DNA of 52,167 nt from Nanobdellati archaeon (GCA_015520605.1 WAPT01000020.1:1-52167); one strand, 5' to 3'; counted from the stretch's first letter, positions 42,182 through 50,846 are shown. Translations and numbers: made by a program. Notes: generated from the sequence alone by a model not told the origin.

Positions 42182-42225
42182 TGGCGACATATATTTTTTA
42201 TTATTAATTTCCGCTATTAAACCCT

Positions 42226-42834
42226 ATGCTCGAATTGAATGACAAGAAAGCGCTCTACGTTGTGTTTGAAGGTATGGATGCAAGCGGAAAGAGCACCCAA
42301 GCAAGAATGCTCGCTGATTTTCTTTCCTCCCAAGGTTTCAGTGTGTTCTTTTTTGCCGAGCCGACAGGCGGTGTTGTGGGGCGCTTCCTGAAGGAAAGGA
42401 TGTTGAAGAGTAAGAATTACGCTCCCGAAACAATAGCTTTGTGTTTTGCTGCCGATCGAGTTATTTTCAGGGATGAAAAGCTGATGGAAGCGCTGAAAAC
42501 CCACGATGTGGTGGTTGCCGATAGGAGCTACTATTCCTCGCTTGTTTACCAGACGGTTATGGGGCTCGATTATCACTGGGTAAAGGAGATCAACCGCTTT
42601 GCCATAAAGCCAGATATTGCATTTGTTCTTGACATTCCGCTAGAGGAGTATGTAAGAAGGAAGGGCACAACCGAGATCATCTTTGAAAACGAGGCGTTTC
42701 AGAAAAAAGTGAGGGATATGTATCTGAAGCTGCCGGAGCTTCTACCCCACGACAACATCATCATTCTGGACGGCACCAGACCTAAGGAAAATTTGCACGA
42801 GGAGATAAGGAAAAAGATCGTTGCATTGATCTGA
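42226..42834 (+). CDS. tmk: Thymidylate kinase
   Basis: 202 aa. It phosphorylates dTMP to dTDP. P-loop VFEGMDASGKSTQARML, the FAEPTGG substrate loop, the DR motif in VVADRSYYSSLVYQ and the lid region (PLEEYVRRKG) are clear. Length is normal. A TATA-like CATATATTTTTTATT lies 25-35 nt upstream. Taw1 follows 37 nt later. Confidence 0.94.
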   Translation: MLELNDKKALYVVFEGMDASGKSTQARMLADFLSSQGFSVFFFAEPTGGVVGRFLKERMLKSKNYAPETIALCFAADRVIFRDEKLMEALKTHDVVVADRSYYSSLVYQTVMGLDYHWVKEINRFAIKPDIAFVLDIPLEEYVRRKGTTEIIFENEAFQKKVRDMYLKLPELLPHDNIIILDGTRPKENLHEEIRKKIVALI

Positions 42835-42871
42835 CATTTTCCTTTTAAATTTTTCATCCGAATTTGACAGC

Positions 42872-43834
42872 ATGGATGAAAGGAGCAACAATGCACTTCA
42901 TGAAAAGCTCGAGCTATTCAAGAAAACTCTGAAAAGACAACATTACGGAATTGTGGGTGATCATTCGGCAGTTAAGGTCTGTGAATGGACTAAGAAGAGC
43001 ATAAAGGATCAGGGTGTGTGCTACAAAGAGAAGTTTTATTATAACCATTATGGTATTCAGAGCCATACATGCTTGCAGATGAGTCCTGCTGCCTTCTTCT
43101 GCCCGAACCGCTGCATATACTGCTGGAGAGCCATAGAGCAGACAGTGAGTGCTGACATGACCTCTTTCCCACTCATGGATGAGCCTGCAAGCATAATAGA
43201 TGGTTGTATTCAGCAGCACCGAAAGCTGCTTTCCGGGCTTAAAGGCTATGCTGGCACGAACATGAAGAAGTGGGAAGAAGCCCAGAATCCAAAAAATGCG
43301 GCTATAAGTCTGATAGGGGAACCAACAGCATATCCTCTTATTTCGGATCTGATTAAGGAGTTTCATAGGCGTGGATTTACAACATTTCTTGTAACGAATG
43401 GACAGTTTCCGGAAAGGCTTGAAAAGTTGGAAGAGAGGCCCACGCAACTTTACCTCTCTCTCGATGCACCAAACCCGGAAATTTATAGACGTGTTGACTG
43501 TCCCACACTTCCCGACTTTTGGGACAGGCTTATGAGGACTGTAGAGTTCCTCTCCGCTTATGATGGCAGGAAGTGTGTCAGGTTAACGATGATTAAGGGA
43601 TACAACACCTCTAACTGGGAAGAGTATGCCAAACTCATTGAGAGGATAAACCCCCATTTCGTTGAGGTTAAAGCATACATGTACCTCGGTTTTTCACGAT
43701 ACAGGTTAAAGGAAGAAAACATGCCGTATCACCACGACATAATAGAATATGCTTCAAAACTGAATGAATATCTTAACTACAATTGGGCTGGAGAGGACGA
43801 GCGCAGCAGGGTCGTGCTCCTGAGCAGGATATAA
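42872..43834 (+). CDS. taw1: 4-demethylwyosine synthase Taw1 (TYW1-type)
   Basis: 320 aa radical SAM enzyme that converts m1G37 of tRNA-Phe plus pyruvate to 4-demethylwyosine. The cluster motif is CPNRCIYCWRA (CxxxCxxC), preceded by TCLQMSPAAFF; further conserved cysteines (C in KVCEWTKKSI, QGVCYKEKFY) fit the second [4Fe-4S] cluster. ISLIGEPTAYPLISDLI and LYLSLDAPNPEIYRRVDCP are family blocks. It follows tmk closely on the same strand. Confidence 0.94.
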   Translation: MDERSNNALHEKLELFKKTLKRQHYGIVGDHSAVKVCEWTKKSIKDQGVCYKEKFYYNHYGIQSHTCLQMSPAAFFCPNRCIYCWRAIEQTVSADMTSFPLMDEPASIIDGCIQQHRKLLSGLKGYAGTNMKKWEEAQNPKNAAISLIGEPTAYPLISDLIKEFHRRGFTTFLVTNGQFPERLEKLEERPTQLYLSLDAPNPEIYRRVDCPTLPDFWDRLMRTVEFLSAYDGRKCVRLTMIKGYNTSNWEEYAKLIERINPHFVEVKAYMYLGFSRYRLKEENMPYHHDIIEYASKLNEYLNYNWAGEDERSRVVLLSRI

Positions 43835-43892
43835 AGGGATTTTGGTTGGATTCAGGAAAAACCTTTTATTTTTCCACCCTCCTCTTCTGATC

Positions 43893-44420
43893 ATGGAAAT
43901 AAAAAACGACCTATGGTACAGATTGCTCCATCCAAAAATCGCTTGCCTGCTGGTTGTTGATACCAACATCATGACGCTTGCCTGGGCGATGCCTGTTGAT
44001 GATGAAGCAAAGGTTCTTGCTATCTCCATGTGGAAGGGTAACTACAGTTACGAGCTGATTGAAAGGAGGAAAGAGTTCGTTCTTTGCATACCCACAGCTG
44101 AGATGCTGAGAGAAGTGTGGTTCTGCGGGACAAGGAGCGGAAGGGAAGTAAACAAAGTGGAAGAGCTTAGCATCCAGATGGAAAATGGCGTGAAAATAAA
44201 AACACCCCACATTAAAGGATGTGCAGCATTTCTGGAATGCAGAGTGATGGATTCAGCACTACACAAACAATTTGGAGAACATGTAGTGTACTTTGCCGAA
44301 GTGTTGTACGCATGGGCTGATGACAAACTCTTTGATAGAACATGGAAGGAAAATGCTAACATTTTACTTCATGTTGGAAGCAGATTTTTTACAACCCCAT
44401 CGAGATTTTTGAGAGCTTAA
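43893..44420 (+). CDS. Flavin reductase-like (FMN-binding split barrel) protein
   Basis: 175 aa from ATG 43893, which follows a TATA-like CCTTTTATTTTTCC by about 25 nt; the track start at 43842 overlaps the upstream promoter. The pattern TLAWAMPVDDEAKVLAISMWKGNYSYELIERRKEFVLCIP followed by WFCGTRSGREVNKVE is that of flavin reductase-like domains, which bind FMN. In archaea they serve as NAD(P)H:FMN oxidoreductases or related electron carriers. The partner is unknown. Confidence 0.85.
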   Translation: MEIKNDLWYRLLHPKIACLLVVDTNIMTLAWAMPVDDEAKVLAISMWKGNYSYELIERRKEFVLCIPTAEMLREVWFCGTRSGREVNKVEELSIQMENGVKIKTPHIKGCAAFLECRVMDSALHKQFGEHVVYFAEVLYAWADDKLFDRTWKENANILLHVGSRFFTTPSRFLRA

Positions 44421-44467
44421 TCATCACAAAAATCTTAAAAAGCTCGGAATCCCCTTGCTGATTAAAG

Positions 44468-44527
44468 ATGAAAATTGATGAGGTTCTCGATTTTCAAAAA
44501 GGTGAGGTGATGTCCCTTGCTCAATGA
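44468..44527 (+). CDS. Possible 19-aa upstream ORF
   Basis: It reads MKIDEVLDFQKGEVMSLAQ and stops with TGA that overlaps the TTG start of the nucleotidyltransferase ORF and lies 5 nt before an in-frame ATG (44532). A TATA-like ATCTTAAAAAGC about 30 nt before its ATG places it first on the transcript. Translation could be coupled to the downstream gene. Chance ORF remains possible. Confidence 0.3.
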   Translation: MKIDEVLDFQKGEVMSLAQ

Positions 44528-45308
44528 TATCATGAGGGAGATAAAAAGAACTCAGGTTTTGGTTTTTGCGGGAGGTATGGCTAAAAGGATGGGATACCTC
44601 GATAAGCCGAAAGCGCTTCTGGAGGTTAACGGCAAACCTTTAATAGACCACACACTTGAAATGTGCACGGGCTGTGGTTTCGAGGATTTCGTTTTCCTGC
44701 TCGGACATAAAAGCGAGGACATAATCTCCCACCTCAAAAAGTGGGAGGGTAAAATAAACATGAGATACTCCGTCGAGTCTGAGCACATTAAGGGAAAGGG
44801 TAAGGCCTTCAAGTTTGCTCTGGAAAATGGTAAGATAGACAGAAACAGGAGAAGCCTTGTGGTATTTCCCGATGATCTTGTGCTTGATCCCACACTACCG
44901 CTTCAAGCACTACTACACCACCTTACTGGGGTCAGAAGTTTTGGAATAAAAGCCACGATCGTTTTCACAACAGGAACGGAATATCCCTTCGGTGTCGGAG
45001 AGATAGACAGCTACGGAATAGTTTACGATTTTGTGGAGAAGCCTTTCATAGAAAAACCCACCTCCATAGGTATGTACCTGCTCGAGCCTTACGTTTACGA
45101 GCTTGTGGACAAGAAGATAGATCTGAATGCCAGCAATGGTGTTGAGTTTGAGAGCATGATCCTTCCCGTGCTTGCTGAGGAGAAAGCTCTGTATTCCTTC
45201 CTGATACCGCCAAACCTCTGGATACCTGTAAACACCATTAAGGAGTACGAATTAGCCAACAAAGTTATGAAAAGACTCGAGGAAAATAAAGAAGAGGAAA
45301 AAGAGTGA
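44517..45308 (+). CDS. NDP-sugar pyrophosphorylase-like nucleotidyltransferase
   Basis: About 258-263 aa. It transfers a nucleotidyl group to a sugar phosphate or similar substrate. N-terminal signature VLVFAGGMAKRMGYLDKPKALLEVNGKPLIDHTLEMC, metal-binding Asp in VVFPDDLVLDP, and YDFVEKPFIEKPTSIGMYLLEPYV. The start is TTG 44517 (behind GAGGTGATG) or ATG 44532, tightly linked with the small upstream ORF. The precise nucleotide and sugar cannot be read from sequence. A T-rich region after the stop separates it from convergent trm56. Confidence 0.86.
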   Translation: MLNDIMREIKRTQVLVFAGGMAKRMGYLDKPKALLEVNGKPLIDHTLEMCTGCGFEDFVFLLGHKSEDIISHLKKWEGKINMRYSVESEHIKGKGKAFKFALENGKIDRNRRSLVVFPDDLVLDPTLPLQALLHHLTGVRSFGIKATIVFTTGTEYPFGVGEIDSYGIVYDFVEKPFIEKPTSIGMYLLEPYVYELVDKKIDLNASNGVEFESMILPVLAEEKALYSFLIPPNLWIPVNTIKEYELANKVMKRLEENKEEEKE

Positions 45309-45352
45309 TAGTTTATTTTTCCTCATTCTCTTCTCTTTGTTTTCGTTTTTTA
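45309..45352. terminator. T-rich intergenic terminator between convergent genes
   Basis: Only 44 nt separate the convergent stops. On the plus strand TTTATTTTTCC, TTTGTTTTCG and TTTTTTATT give oligo-T signals that would end the nucleotidyltransferase transcript. The opposite direction has fewer T runs, so trm56 may terminate later. Confidence 0.4.
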
Positions 45353-45895
45353 TTATTCTGTTTTTTCCTCCAGCTTAACGACCTTCTTACCCCTTTCTTG
45401 AGGCAAGATCTTTAGCTTGGCTCTCTCAAACTCCTCCTTAAGATTTCTATCAAAAAGCTCGTAAAGGAAAACAACCAGAGCTCCCACTTCACTGTGGGGC
45501 TGATTGCCTATGGCGATGTTGTAGTCCGCAAGCCTGTAAAGCTCAGAAGGAACCTTCTCACTTCCTACTACCACACACAGTTTTCTGCTGGATGCTTCCT
45601 CCCTGATCCTATTCATCCTTTGCTGGAAGGGCATCCCGTACATTGTGAGGTGAACCTTAACACCATTAAACGCTTTTAGCCATCTTTTCCAGTTCCTCTC
45701 ATAGGAGATAAAGAAGGGGCCACCCCACCTCTCCACAACATCCATGATGCTTTTTTCCATTACTTCGTCCTTCTCTCCAGAATAAATTACGCCGCTTGCC
45801 CCAAAAGCTCTTGCAACAAGAGCCACATGTGTGCTTATACGCTTATCCCTCTCCTTTCGGTGCCCAAGTCTAAAAACAATAACTTTAGCCACCAT
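45353..45895 (-). CDS. trm56: tRNA (cytidine(56)-2'-O)-methyltransferase aTrm56
   Basis: 180 aa SPOUT-class enzyme, archaea-specific, methylating the ribose of C56 in the T loop. The conserved blocks VFRLGHRKERDKRISTHVALVARAFGASG, VHLTMYGMPFQ, VVVGSEKVP and IAIGNQPHSEVGALVVFL (knot) are all present. It is the last gene of the run that includes the mevalonate pathway genes, 18 nt after ipk; its role in that operon is probably only positional. Confidence 0.94.
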   Translation of the reverse strand: MVAKVIVFRLGHRKERDKRISTHVALVARAFGASGVIYSGEKDEVMEKSIMDVVERWGGPFFISYERNWKRWLKAFNGVKVHLTMYGMPFQQRMNRIREEASSRKLCVVVGSEKVPSELYRLADYNIAIGNQPHSEVGALVVFLYELFDRNLKEEFERAKLKILPQERGKKVVKLEEKTE

Positions 45896-45913
45896 CACTT
45901 CTAATTTGAGGGT

Positions 45914-46747
45914 TCAGGTTTTTATAACCGTACCAAGCCCCACCTCTCCCATGAGCGCTCTCTTAACATACCCCGCTCTATTGCCATTGATTATCTCTGC
46001 AACGATGCCCTCCAGTTCCATCAGCTCCTCAATTTTCCTTACCATCCCCCCAGTCACGTCAAAGTACGCTGAACCACTAAGCATATCCAGTACCTCTTTA
46101 ACGTTCTCTCTCGTTATTTCCTTTATCAACTTTGCATCCTTGTGTTTTTTGGGATCCTTATCATATATGCCATCTACATCGCTTGCATGGATCAGCCTGT
46201 TAGGCTTCAGCTTTCTCGCAAGATACTTCATAATTTCATCTCCTGAAAGAATGCCGCCACCAAGCTTTTTGTCATAAGCCGGTACACCGTAGAGCACAGG
46301 CACCAGCCCCACCGAGACCATACCTTTTATCGCCTCGATGTCCATGTGGACAAGGCTCTCATTTTCAAGCACGGCACTTGCTGAAGCCTGCACGGGTGTT
46401 GCAGGTACGTGATGATTTTGGAGGTAAGCGCATACTTTAGCGTTCAACTCATTCTGGAGCCTCTGAATCTCAGCAAACCCCAGAAGCTTTCTTTCATACT
46501 CGTTCTCCTTCAGAGCCTTGTAAAGCGTCGCCAATACATGCCCGTAGCTACCGGCCCCATGTATCAGAATGAGAGCGAGGTCTTTCCTCTCATTCCAGGC
46601 TTCCCCTATCTCTTTTGCAAGTCTCTTGACGTTATCCTTGTGGAGCGTGGGCATCCATCTATTCTTGTAGGTTATTATGGATCCGCCAAGCTTCATGATC
46701 ACAAAGTCTCGGATCTCCCGGCCATTAGTTCCTCTCCCTATGGCCAT
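45914..46747 (-). CDS. ipk: Isopentenyl phosphate kinase
   Basis: 277 aa amino-acid-kinase-fold enzyme making isopentenyl diphosphate from isopentenyl phosphate with ATP. N-terminal FVIMKLGGSIITYK, glycine-rich IHGAGSYGH with the His that distinguishes IPK from other kinases, then GGGILSGDEIMKYLA and HASDVDGIYDKDP. ATG 46747 is preferred because AGGTGGTG lies 5 nt upstream; it starts 1 nt after the ubiX stop. It completes the archaeal mevalonate route encoded here. Confidence 0.94.
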   Translation of the reverse strand: MAIGRGTNGREIRDFVIMKLGGSIITYKNRWMPTLHKDNVKRLAKEIGEAWNERKDLALILIHGAGSYGHVLATLYKALKENEYERKLLGFAEIQRLQNELNAKVCAYLQNHHVPATPVQASASAVLENESLVHMDIEAIKGMVSVGLVPVLYGVPAYDKKLGGGILSGDEIMKYLARKLKPNRLIHASDVDGIYDKDPKKHKDAKLIKEITRENVKEVLDMLSGSAYFDVTGGMVRKIEELMELEGIVAEIINGNRAGYVKRALMGEVGLGTVIKT

Positions 46748-46748
46748 A

Positions 46749-47372
46749 TCAGCACCACCTCTCATAATTATAGTTTACCCCTATCTGATCCATAACCTTG
46801 CCGATTATGTTTTTGATCATGGCTTCACCTGAAGGAAAAATAAAACCCTCCCGAAAGCTGTCGCCCGTGCCTTTGCTTACCTTAATTTTTCTTCCATAAA
46901 AGCTCATCATCATGGGGAGTATTATCGCACCTTCTTGAGCGAGTCTAAGCATGTTTTCAATATGTGCTTTCCTCACTGGAGTTTCCCTGACACAGAGCAC
47001 AAGCTTCCTGCCCTCCTTCAGAGTAACGCTCGCAGCCCTGATAATAAGGTTTAGCTCAGCCCCGCACGCAATTAAGGCGAGGGTTTTCATACTACACGGC
47101 AACACCACCATTCCATCATGCCTAAAAGTTCCGGAAGCTATGGGAGCGCTAAGCTCATACTCCCCATAAACACGATCGCTCCATTCTTTAATCCTGCTCA
47201 GAAAGTTCTCCTCGCTTATCCCCATCTCGTGTGCAGCCACCCTCACAGCTCCTCGGGAGTAAACAGTGTGAATCTCAAACTTACTGGTTTTCTTCAACTC
47301 TCTCAGGAACAGAACTCCAGCTACAACACCCGATGCTCCCGTTATTGCGACAACGATTCTTCTCTTCCTCAT
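46749..47372 (-). CDS. ubiX: Flavin prenyltransferase UbiX
   Basis: 207 aa. It joins FMN and a dimethylallyl unit to make prenyl-FMN, the cofactor of UbiD decarboxylases. Start IVVAITGASGVVAGVLFLREL; later SGTFRHDGMVVLPCSMKTLALIACGAELNLIIRAASVTLKEGRKLVL, LCVRETPVRKAHIENMLRL. In this operon the evident client is the UbiD-like anhydromevalonate phosphate decarboxylase. ATG 47372 fits the family start; the five extra track residues are unlikely. Confidence 0.95.
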   Translation of the reverse strand: MRKRRIVVAITGASGVVAGVLFLRELKKTSKFEIHTVYSRGAVRVAAHEMGISEENFLSRIKEWSDRVYGEYELSAPIASGTFRHDGMVVLPCSMKTLALIACGAELNLIIRAASVTLKEGRKLVLCVRETPVRKAHIENMLRLAQEGAIILPMMMSFYGRKIKVSKGTGDSFREGFIFPSGEAMIKNIIGKVMDQIGVNYNYERWC

Positions 47373-47419
47373 ACTCAATACCCACACCCTCTGGTCATCT
47401 TTTGACTAACTCACACCTT

Positions 47420-47839
47420 TCATTCCAGTATTTCAACCGTCCCTTCTGTGCCATTCACCCTGACCTTTCTTGCACCTCTCAGCTCACTAATGTTGATGCC
47501 ATCGACACACGGAATCTCCGCGAGTATGCACCCCGTTGCAACTATAGCTTCAGTCTCTTCATTAACTATTGCAAGAGGTGCGACACCATTCTTTTTAAGC
47601 CCGTAAATAACATAAGAGCCGACGGTACTTCCCTTACCGTAAGGGAAAACGAGCACCTTGTTGGCTATGCTCCTGCCGTAAAGCTCATGACTCTTATCAA
47701 TAACCATACCAGTTTTCAAGTCAACGCCTCCGTAAAAGCTTATAGGCATCGCTGTAAAAATCACCTCTCCCTCCACTTCTCCATCCATCACGGGGTTTCC
47801 ATGAAGAACCCTGCGCGCCCGATGTTCCTCTGCAGCCAC
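47420..47839 (-). CDS. Phosphomevalonate dehydratase small subunit (AcnX type)
   Basis: 139 aa from GTG 47839, which follows GGGGTGG closely; the track start at 48001 would read antisense-like sequence of the large-subunit gene. Swivelling-domain pattern: GNPVMDGEVEGEVIFTAMPISFYGGVDLKTGMVIDKSHELYGRSIANKVLVFPYGKGSTVGSYVIYGL and CILAEIPCVDGI. Together with the large subunit it dehydrates (R)-mevalonate 5-phosphate to trans-anhydromevalonate 5-phosphate. It overlaps or abuts the large-subunit stop, as expected for a stoichiometric pair. Confidence 0.92.
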   Translation of the reverse strand: MAAEEHRARRVLHGNPVMDGEVEGEVIFTAMPISFYGGVDLKTGMVIDKSHELYGRSIANKVLVFPYGKGSTVGSYVIYGLKKNGVAPLAIVNEETEAIVATGCILAEIPCVDGINISELRGARKVRVNGTEGTVEILE

Positions 47840-47856
47840 ACCACCACCCCGTTTAC

Positions 47857-49059
47857 TTAACAAAACCTTTTTATTATGTTCTCCAACTTGTCGTAAAACA
47901 CCACCTGGCTGTTCGTGTTCGGTAGATAGAACGCTGCCTTTGCGGAGTTCACAGCCATCTTTTTTATTCCGAGTTCCTCGAGCGGAGCAACAACGGGGCA
48001 TGTGTCCGCTATTATTTTCACATTCAGCTTCTCCAGCTTCTCAAGGTATCCCGCTCTTTCCGCTATGCGCTTCACGGCCTCTGATGTAAAGACCCAGATG
48101 GGCACTCTGCTGCGTTTCCCGTTAAGGATGGAGATAAGGTTCTGTATTTCCGCTATGGAAGCGTGTGGACACCCCACAGCTATAACGTCAACATCATCAA
48201 CGGCAGAACACATTTCATCGTATGCCACACGTATATCATCATTGTCAACCTTAAGTTTGTCCTCTACGTCTTTCAGATTTTTGCTCGCATTCTCCGCTTC
48301 TGGTGTTATGCCCTCAATATGGAAGAGCGCAACAGCACCATAAGCCGCAAGGCTTGCACCTAGAGCTTTAAGAGTATCCTCATCGCAGGACGATGTGCTC
48401 ATTCCCTTAAAGTACGGAATCCCTTTTCCCATAACTTTACCTACAATATAACCTAAAGCGCCGAAATCGGCAATGTCGCGTAGCTTTGCCTTCACCTCCA
48501 CAAGGAAGGTGGGTGATCTATTTTCCTCAAGATGCAATCCATACATCGGTGTTCTTCCGGTAATCGCTGCTGCTAAAGCGGAAGGACCCCCTTCCCTATT
48601 GGTTCTTGCCCCTATCACCGAATTGGCGAATGCCACAGCCGAGCTCTCACTCCAAGCTATGTGCTCTCTGTAGCGGGGCAGGAGGCCCGCAAGGTAAGGT
48701 GTGCACGTACTTATTATCACAACCCCCATCGCTCTGAAAGCCTCCACTATTCTGGTTTGCTTTTCTGCAAACTCCTCCGAAAAGCCGAGCTCCTTCCAAC
48801 CGTTAAATGGCATGCCTGCTGGGTTCATGAACGCCGGAACTTTAACTCTCGCTCCTTCTTTCGCAAACCCTTCAAGGAACTCAAGCCCTGGATCTCCTAT
48901 ATTCTTATAGGAAACTCCGGCTATCTGCGCTGAGCCTATCTTCACCATCCTCTCAGCGTTGAACTTCTCTCCCAGCTTCACAAGCAGTTTCATGCATCTT
49001 GCCACCACGTTCCCATAACTACCATCAAGCATCCTTTCCTCTTCCTTGGTTAGATACAC
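47857..49059 (-). CDS. Phosphomevalonate dehydratase large subunit (AcnX type)
   Basis: 400 aa from GTG 49059 (MYLTKEEERMLDGSYG), which matches the family start and has GGGTG 7 nt upstream; the TTG at 49095 is less likely. Aconitase X large subunit: IGSAQIAGVSYKNIGDPGLEFLE, FMNPAGMPFNGWKEL, ISTCTPYLAGLLP, SESSAVAFANSVIGARTNREGGPSALAAAITGRTP, VDVIAVGCPHASIAEI and IIADTCPVVAPLEELGIK (cysteines for an Fe-S cluster). Neighbouring MVK, UbiD, UbiX and IPK identify the archaeal mevalonate role rather than bacterial proline-type AcnX roles. Confidence 0.94.
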   Translation of the reverse strand: MYLTKEEERMLDGSYGNVVARCMKLLVKLGEKFNAERMVKIGSAQIAGVSYKNIGDPGLEFLEGFAKEGARVKVPAFMNPAGMPFNGWKELGFSEEFAEKQTRIVEAFRAMGVVIISTCTPYLAGLLPRYREHIAWSESSAVAFANSVIGARTNREGGPSALAAAITGRTPMYGLHLEENRSPTFLVEVKAKLRDIADFGALGYIVGKVMGKGIPYFKGMSTSSCDEDTLKALGASLAAYGAVALFHIEGITPEAENASKNLKDVEDKLKVDNDDIRVAYDEMCSAVDDVDVIAVGCPHASIAEIQNLISILNGKRSRVPIWVFTSEAVKRIAERAGYLEKLEKLNVKIIADTCPVVAPLEELGIKKMAVNSAKAAFYLPNTNSQVVFYDKLENIIKRFC

Positions 49060-49099
49060 GGAACAACACCCGTCGCGTTGTGTATAAGCACTCAAGTTC

Positions 49100-49480
49100 T
49101 CACTCTTTTCTATTTCCCGCTTCTATTACCCTCTTAACCACAATAAGTAATTTATCGGCATTGTCGAGCACGAGCTTTATGTCAGCTTCGATTGCATCAT
49201 TTATGTGCACGCCACCAGCACACAGCACAGTTGTCTGAAAGTGTTTTGCAAGCTCCTCAGCAAATCTTCTAACGATCACCTCGTCTTTATGGCGAGGAAC
49301 GTTAAAGACCGATAGGGCCGAAGAGCCGCTCTTTCCATCCTTCTTCTCATAATGGGTGGCTATACACACACTTCCTATGTGTGGCTCATCTCCGCCACCG
49401 ATCAGCACGATTATATCCTCGCCCATACTCTGAATCTCCGCCCAGACAGCGTGCCTTCCCTGACCCATCTCGATCCTCAT
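49100..49480 (-). CDS. LpdD-like small protein (putative prenyl-FMN delivery factor)
   Basis: 126 aa. The core reads GGGDEPHIGSVCIATHY, FNVPRHKDEVIVRRFAEELAKHFQTTVLCAGGVHINDA, a pattern I associate with the LpdD family of small proteins linked to UbiD/UbiX-type decarboxylases such as gallate decarboxylase. It lies directly between the UbiD gene and the AcnX large subunit, with GAGGTG before its ATG. Inference: it helps load or protect prenyl-FMN in the anhydromevalonate phosphate decarboxylase. I cannot confirm the family by search. Confidence 0.7.
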   Translation of the reverse strand: MRIEMGQGRHAVWAEIQSMGEDIIVLIGGGDEPHIGSVCIATHYEKKDGKSGSSALSVFNVPRHKDEVIVRRFAEELAKHFQTTVLCAGGVHINDAIEADIKLVLDNADKLLIVVKRVIEAGNRKE

Positions 49481-49562
49481 TCCGTGTCACCTCGCCAATA
49501 AGGTCTTTATGGATTTATTTCTGATCTGATGATAATGACTGACTCTCTTTCACCACTCCTTT

Positions 49563-50846
49563 TCAACTTACTCTCTTAAACTCATCCTTTCTATCAACCG
49601 GAGCTGTCGCGTCAATTATCCATTTCGCCGTCACATGTCTTTCGGGGTCCTGAGATGGATCTAAGGAAGAGCCCTTGCAGTCGGGTATAATCACCACATC
49701 CCTGTCGGGCTGAACCCTCGTCGCTATGGCCCATTCCACTTCCCTTTCATCCGTAATATCTATATCGTCATCCACCACAACAACCCTCTTAAGGGAAGGG
49801 TGAGCAGCCAAAGCTGCCATTCCAACGTTCTTGCCCTCTCCCTCGACTTTCTTGGTTATTGATACCACCGCATGGAGCCAGCACCCACCAGCTTCGGTGA
49901 GCACCACGTTCTTTACTCTTGGCAGTGTGTTTGAAACTATCTTGAAAATTCTTGGTTCCTGAGGTATACCCATCAGATAGCGATGTTCCACACCACCCGG
50001 CAGAATGGTACGGTAAATGAGGTCATCCCCGAAATAAAGTTTCTCCACCTCCAGCACGGGTTGCTTCCTCACTATATCCCATGTACCAGTAAGGTCAACG
50101 AACGGACCTTCCTCGGCGAGCTCCTTCTTCTTTATCCTCCCGATCATCACCATTTCAGCATGAGCGGGAACATGAAGTCCGTCCTCCAGCTCCACACACT
50201 CCAATTTTCCATCAAGTAAAGAATTCGCAAACTCCATCTCGTTGAATCCAAAAACGAACGATGTGGCAGCTGCAACCTCCACGGCCGGATGGACTCCGTT
50301 AAACACAGCCACCTTAACCTCATCGTTTTTCGCCCTTTCAAGAATTGCCGATAGGTGTCTGCCGGGTATCACCCTCACAACGAACCTGTTCTTGCCCAGG
50401 TACATCATCCGATGGAAGGAGTAGTTGAGTTTGCCCGTTTCCTCATCCTTTGCAACGATAATGGTGCTGGAAGTGTAAAATGAACCATCTTTATCGTAAA
50501 ATTTGAGCAGTGGCACGTATTTTTTTACGTCTGGGTTGTTGATTTCGTTTTCCATGAAAGGCGCATCATCCCTTAACCTGTAGGGTTTGGGATCATCCAT
50601 GCATGTAGCCATTCTGTGAAGAATCTCGCCTCTATTCTTTGCGCCTATCGCCTTTGCTATAACATCCCTCGAGTTCAGGAGTGATGCTAAAACTTTCGCG
50701 TTAGGGTAGTTCTTCACCCGCGTGAAGAGCACAGCCCTCCTTTTCTTTTCGGCCCCGCTGATAAAAGGTGTCATTTCAAGTTCTGTGCTCAGATCCTTGT
50801 TAATTTCCTCCACTTCCTCCATTTCTTCAAGAAACTCACGCAACAT
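49563..50846 (-). CDS. UbiD-family decarboxylase, probably trans-anhydromevalonate 5-phosphate decarboxylase
   Basis: 427 aa. UbiD family blocks: VFNGVHPAVEVAAATSFVFGFNEMEFANSLLDG, LHVPAHAEMVMIGRIKKKELAEEGPFVDLTGTWDIVRKQPVLEV, RTILPGGVEHRYLMGIPQEPRIFK and VVVVDDDIDITDEREVEWAIATRVQPDRDVVIIPDCKGSSLDPS. It should use prenyl-FMN made by UbiX. Because AcnX, IPK and MVK adjoin it, the likely reaction is decarboxylation of trans-anhydromevalonate 5-phosphate to isopentenyl phosphate. GGGGGTAGGGA is directly upstream of ATG, and a TATA-like AAAATTATAATTTT near 50900-50915 suggests its own promoter. Confidence 0.93.
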   Translation of the reverse strand: MLREFLEEMEEVEEINKDLSTELEMTPFISGAEKKRRAVLFTRVKNYPNAKVLASLLNSRDVIAKAIGAKNRGEILHRMATCMDDPKPYRLRDDAPFMENEINNPDVKKYVPLLKFYDKDGSFYTSSTIIVAKDEETGKLNYSFHRMMYLGKNRFVVRVIPGRHLSAILERAKNDEVKVAVFNGVHPAVEVAAATSFVFGFNEMEFANSLLDGKLECVELEDGLHVPAHAEMVMIGRIKKKELAEEGPFVDLTGTWDIVRKQPVLEVEKLYFGDDLIYRTILPGGVEHRYLMGIPQEPRIFKIVSNTLPRVKNVVLTEAGGCWLHAVVSITKKVEGEGKNVGMAALAAHPSLKRVVVVDDDIDITDEREVEWAIATRVQPDRDVVIIPDCKGSSLDPSQDPERHVTAKWIIDATAPVDRKDEFKRVS

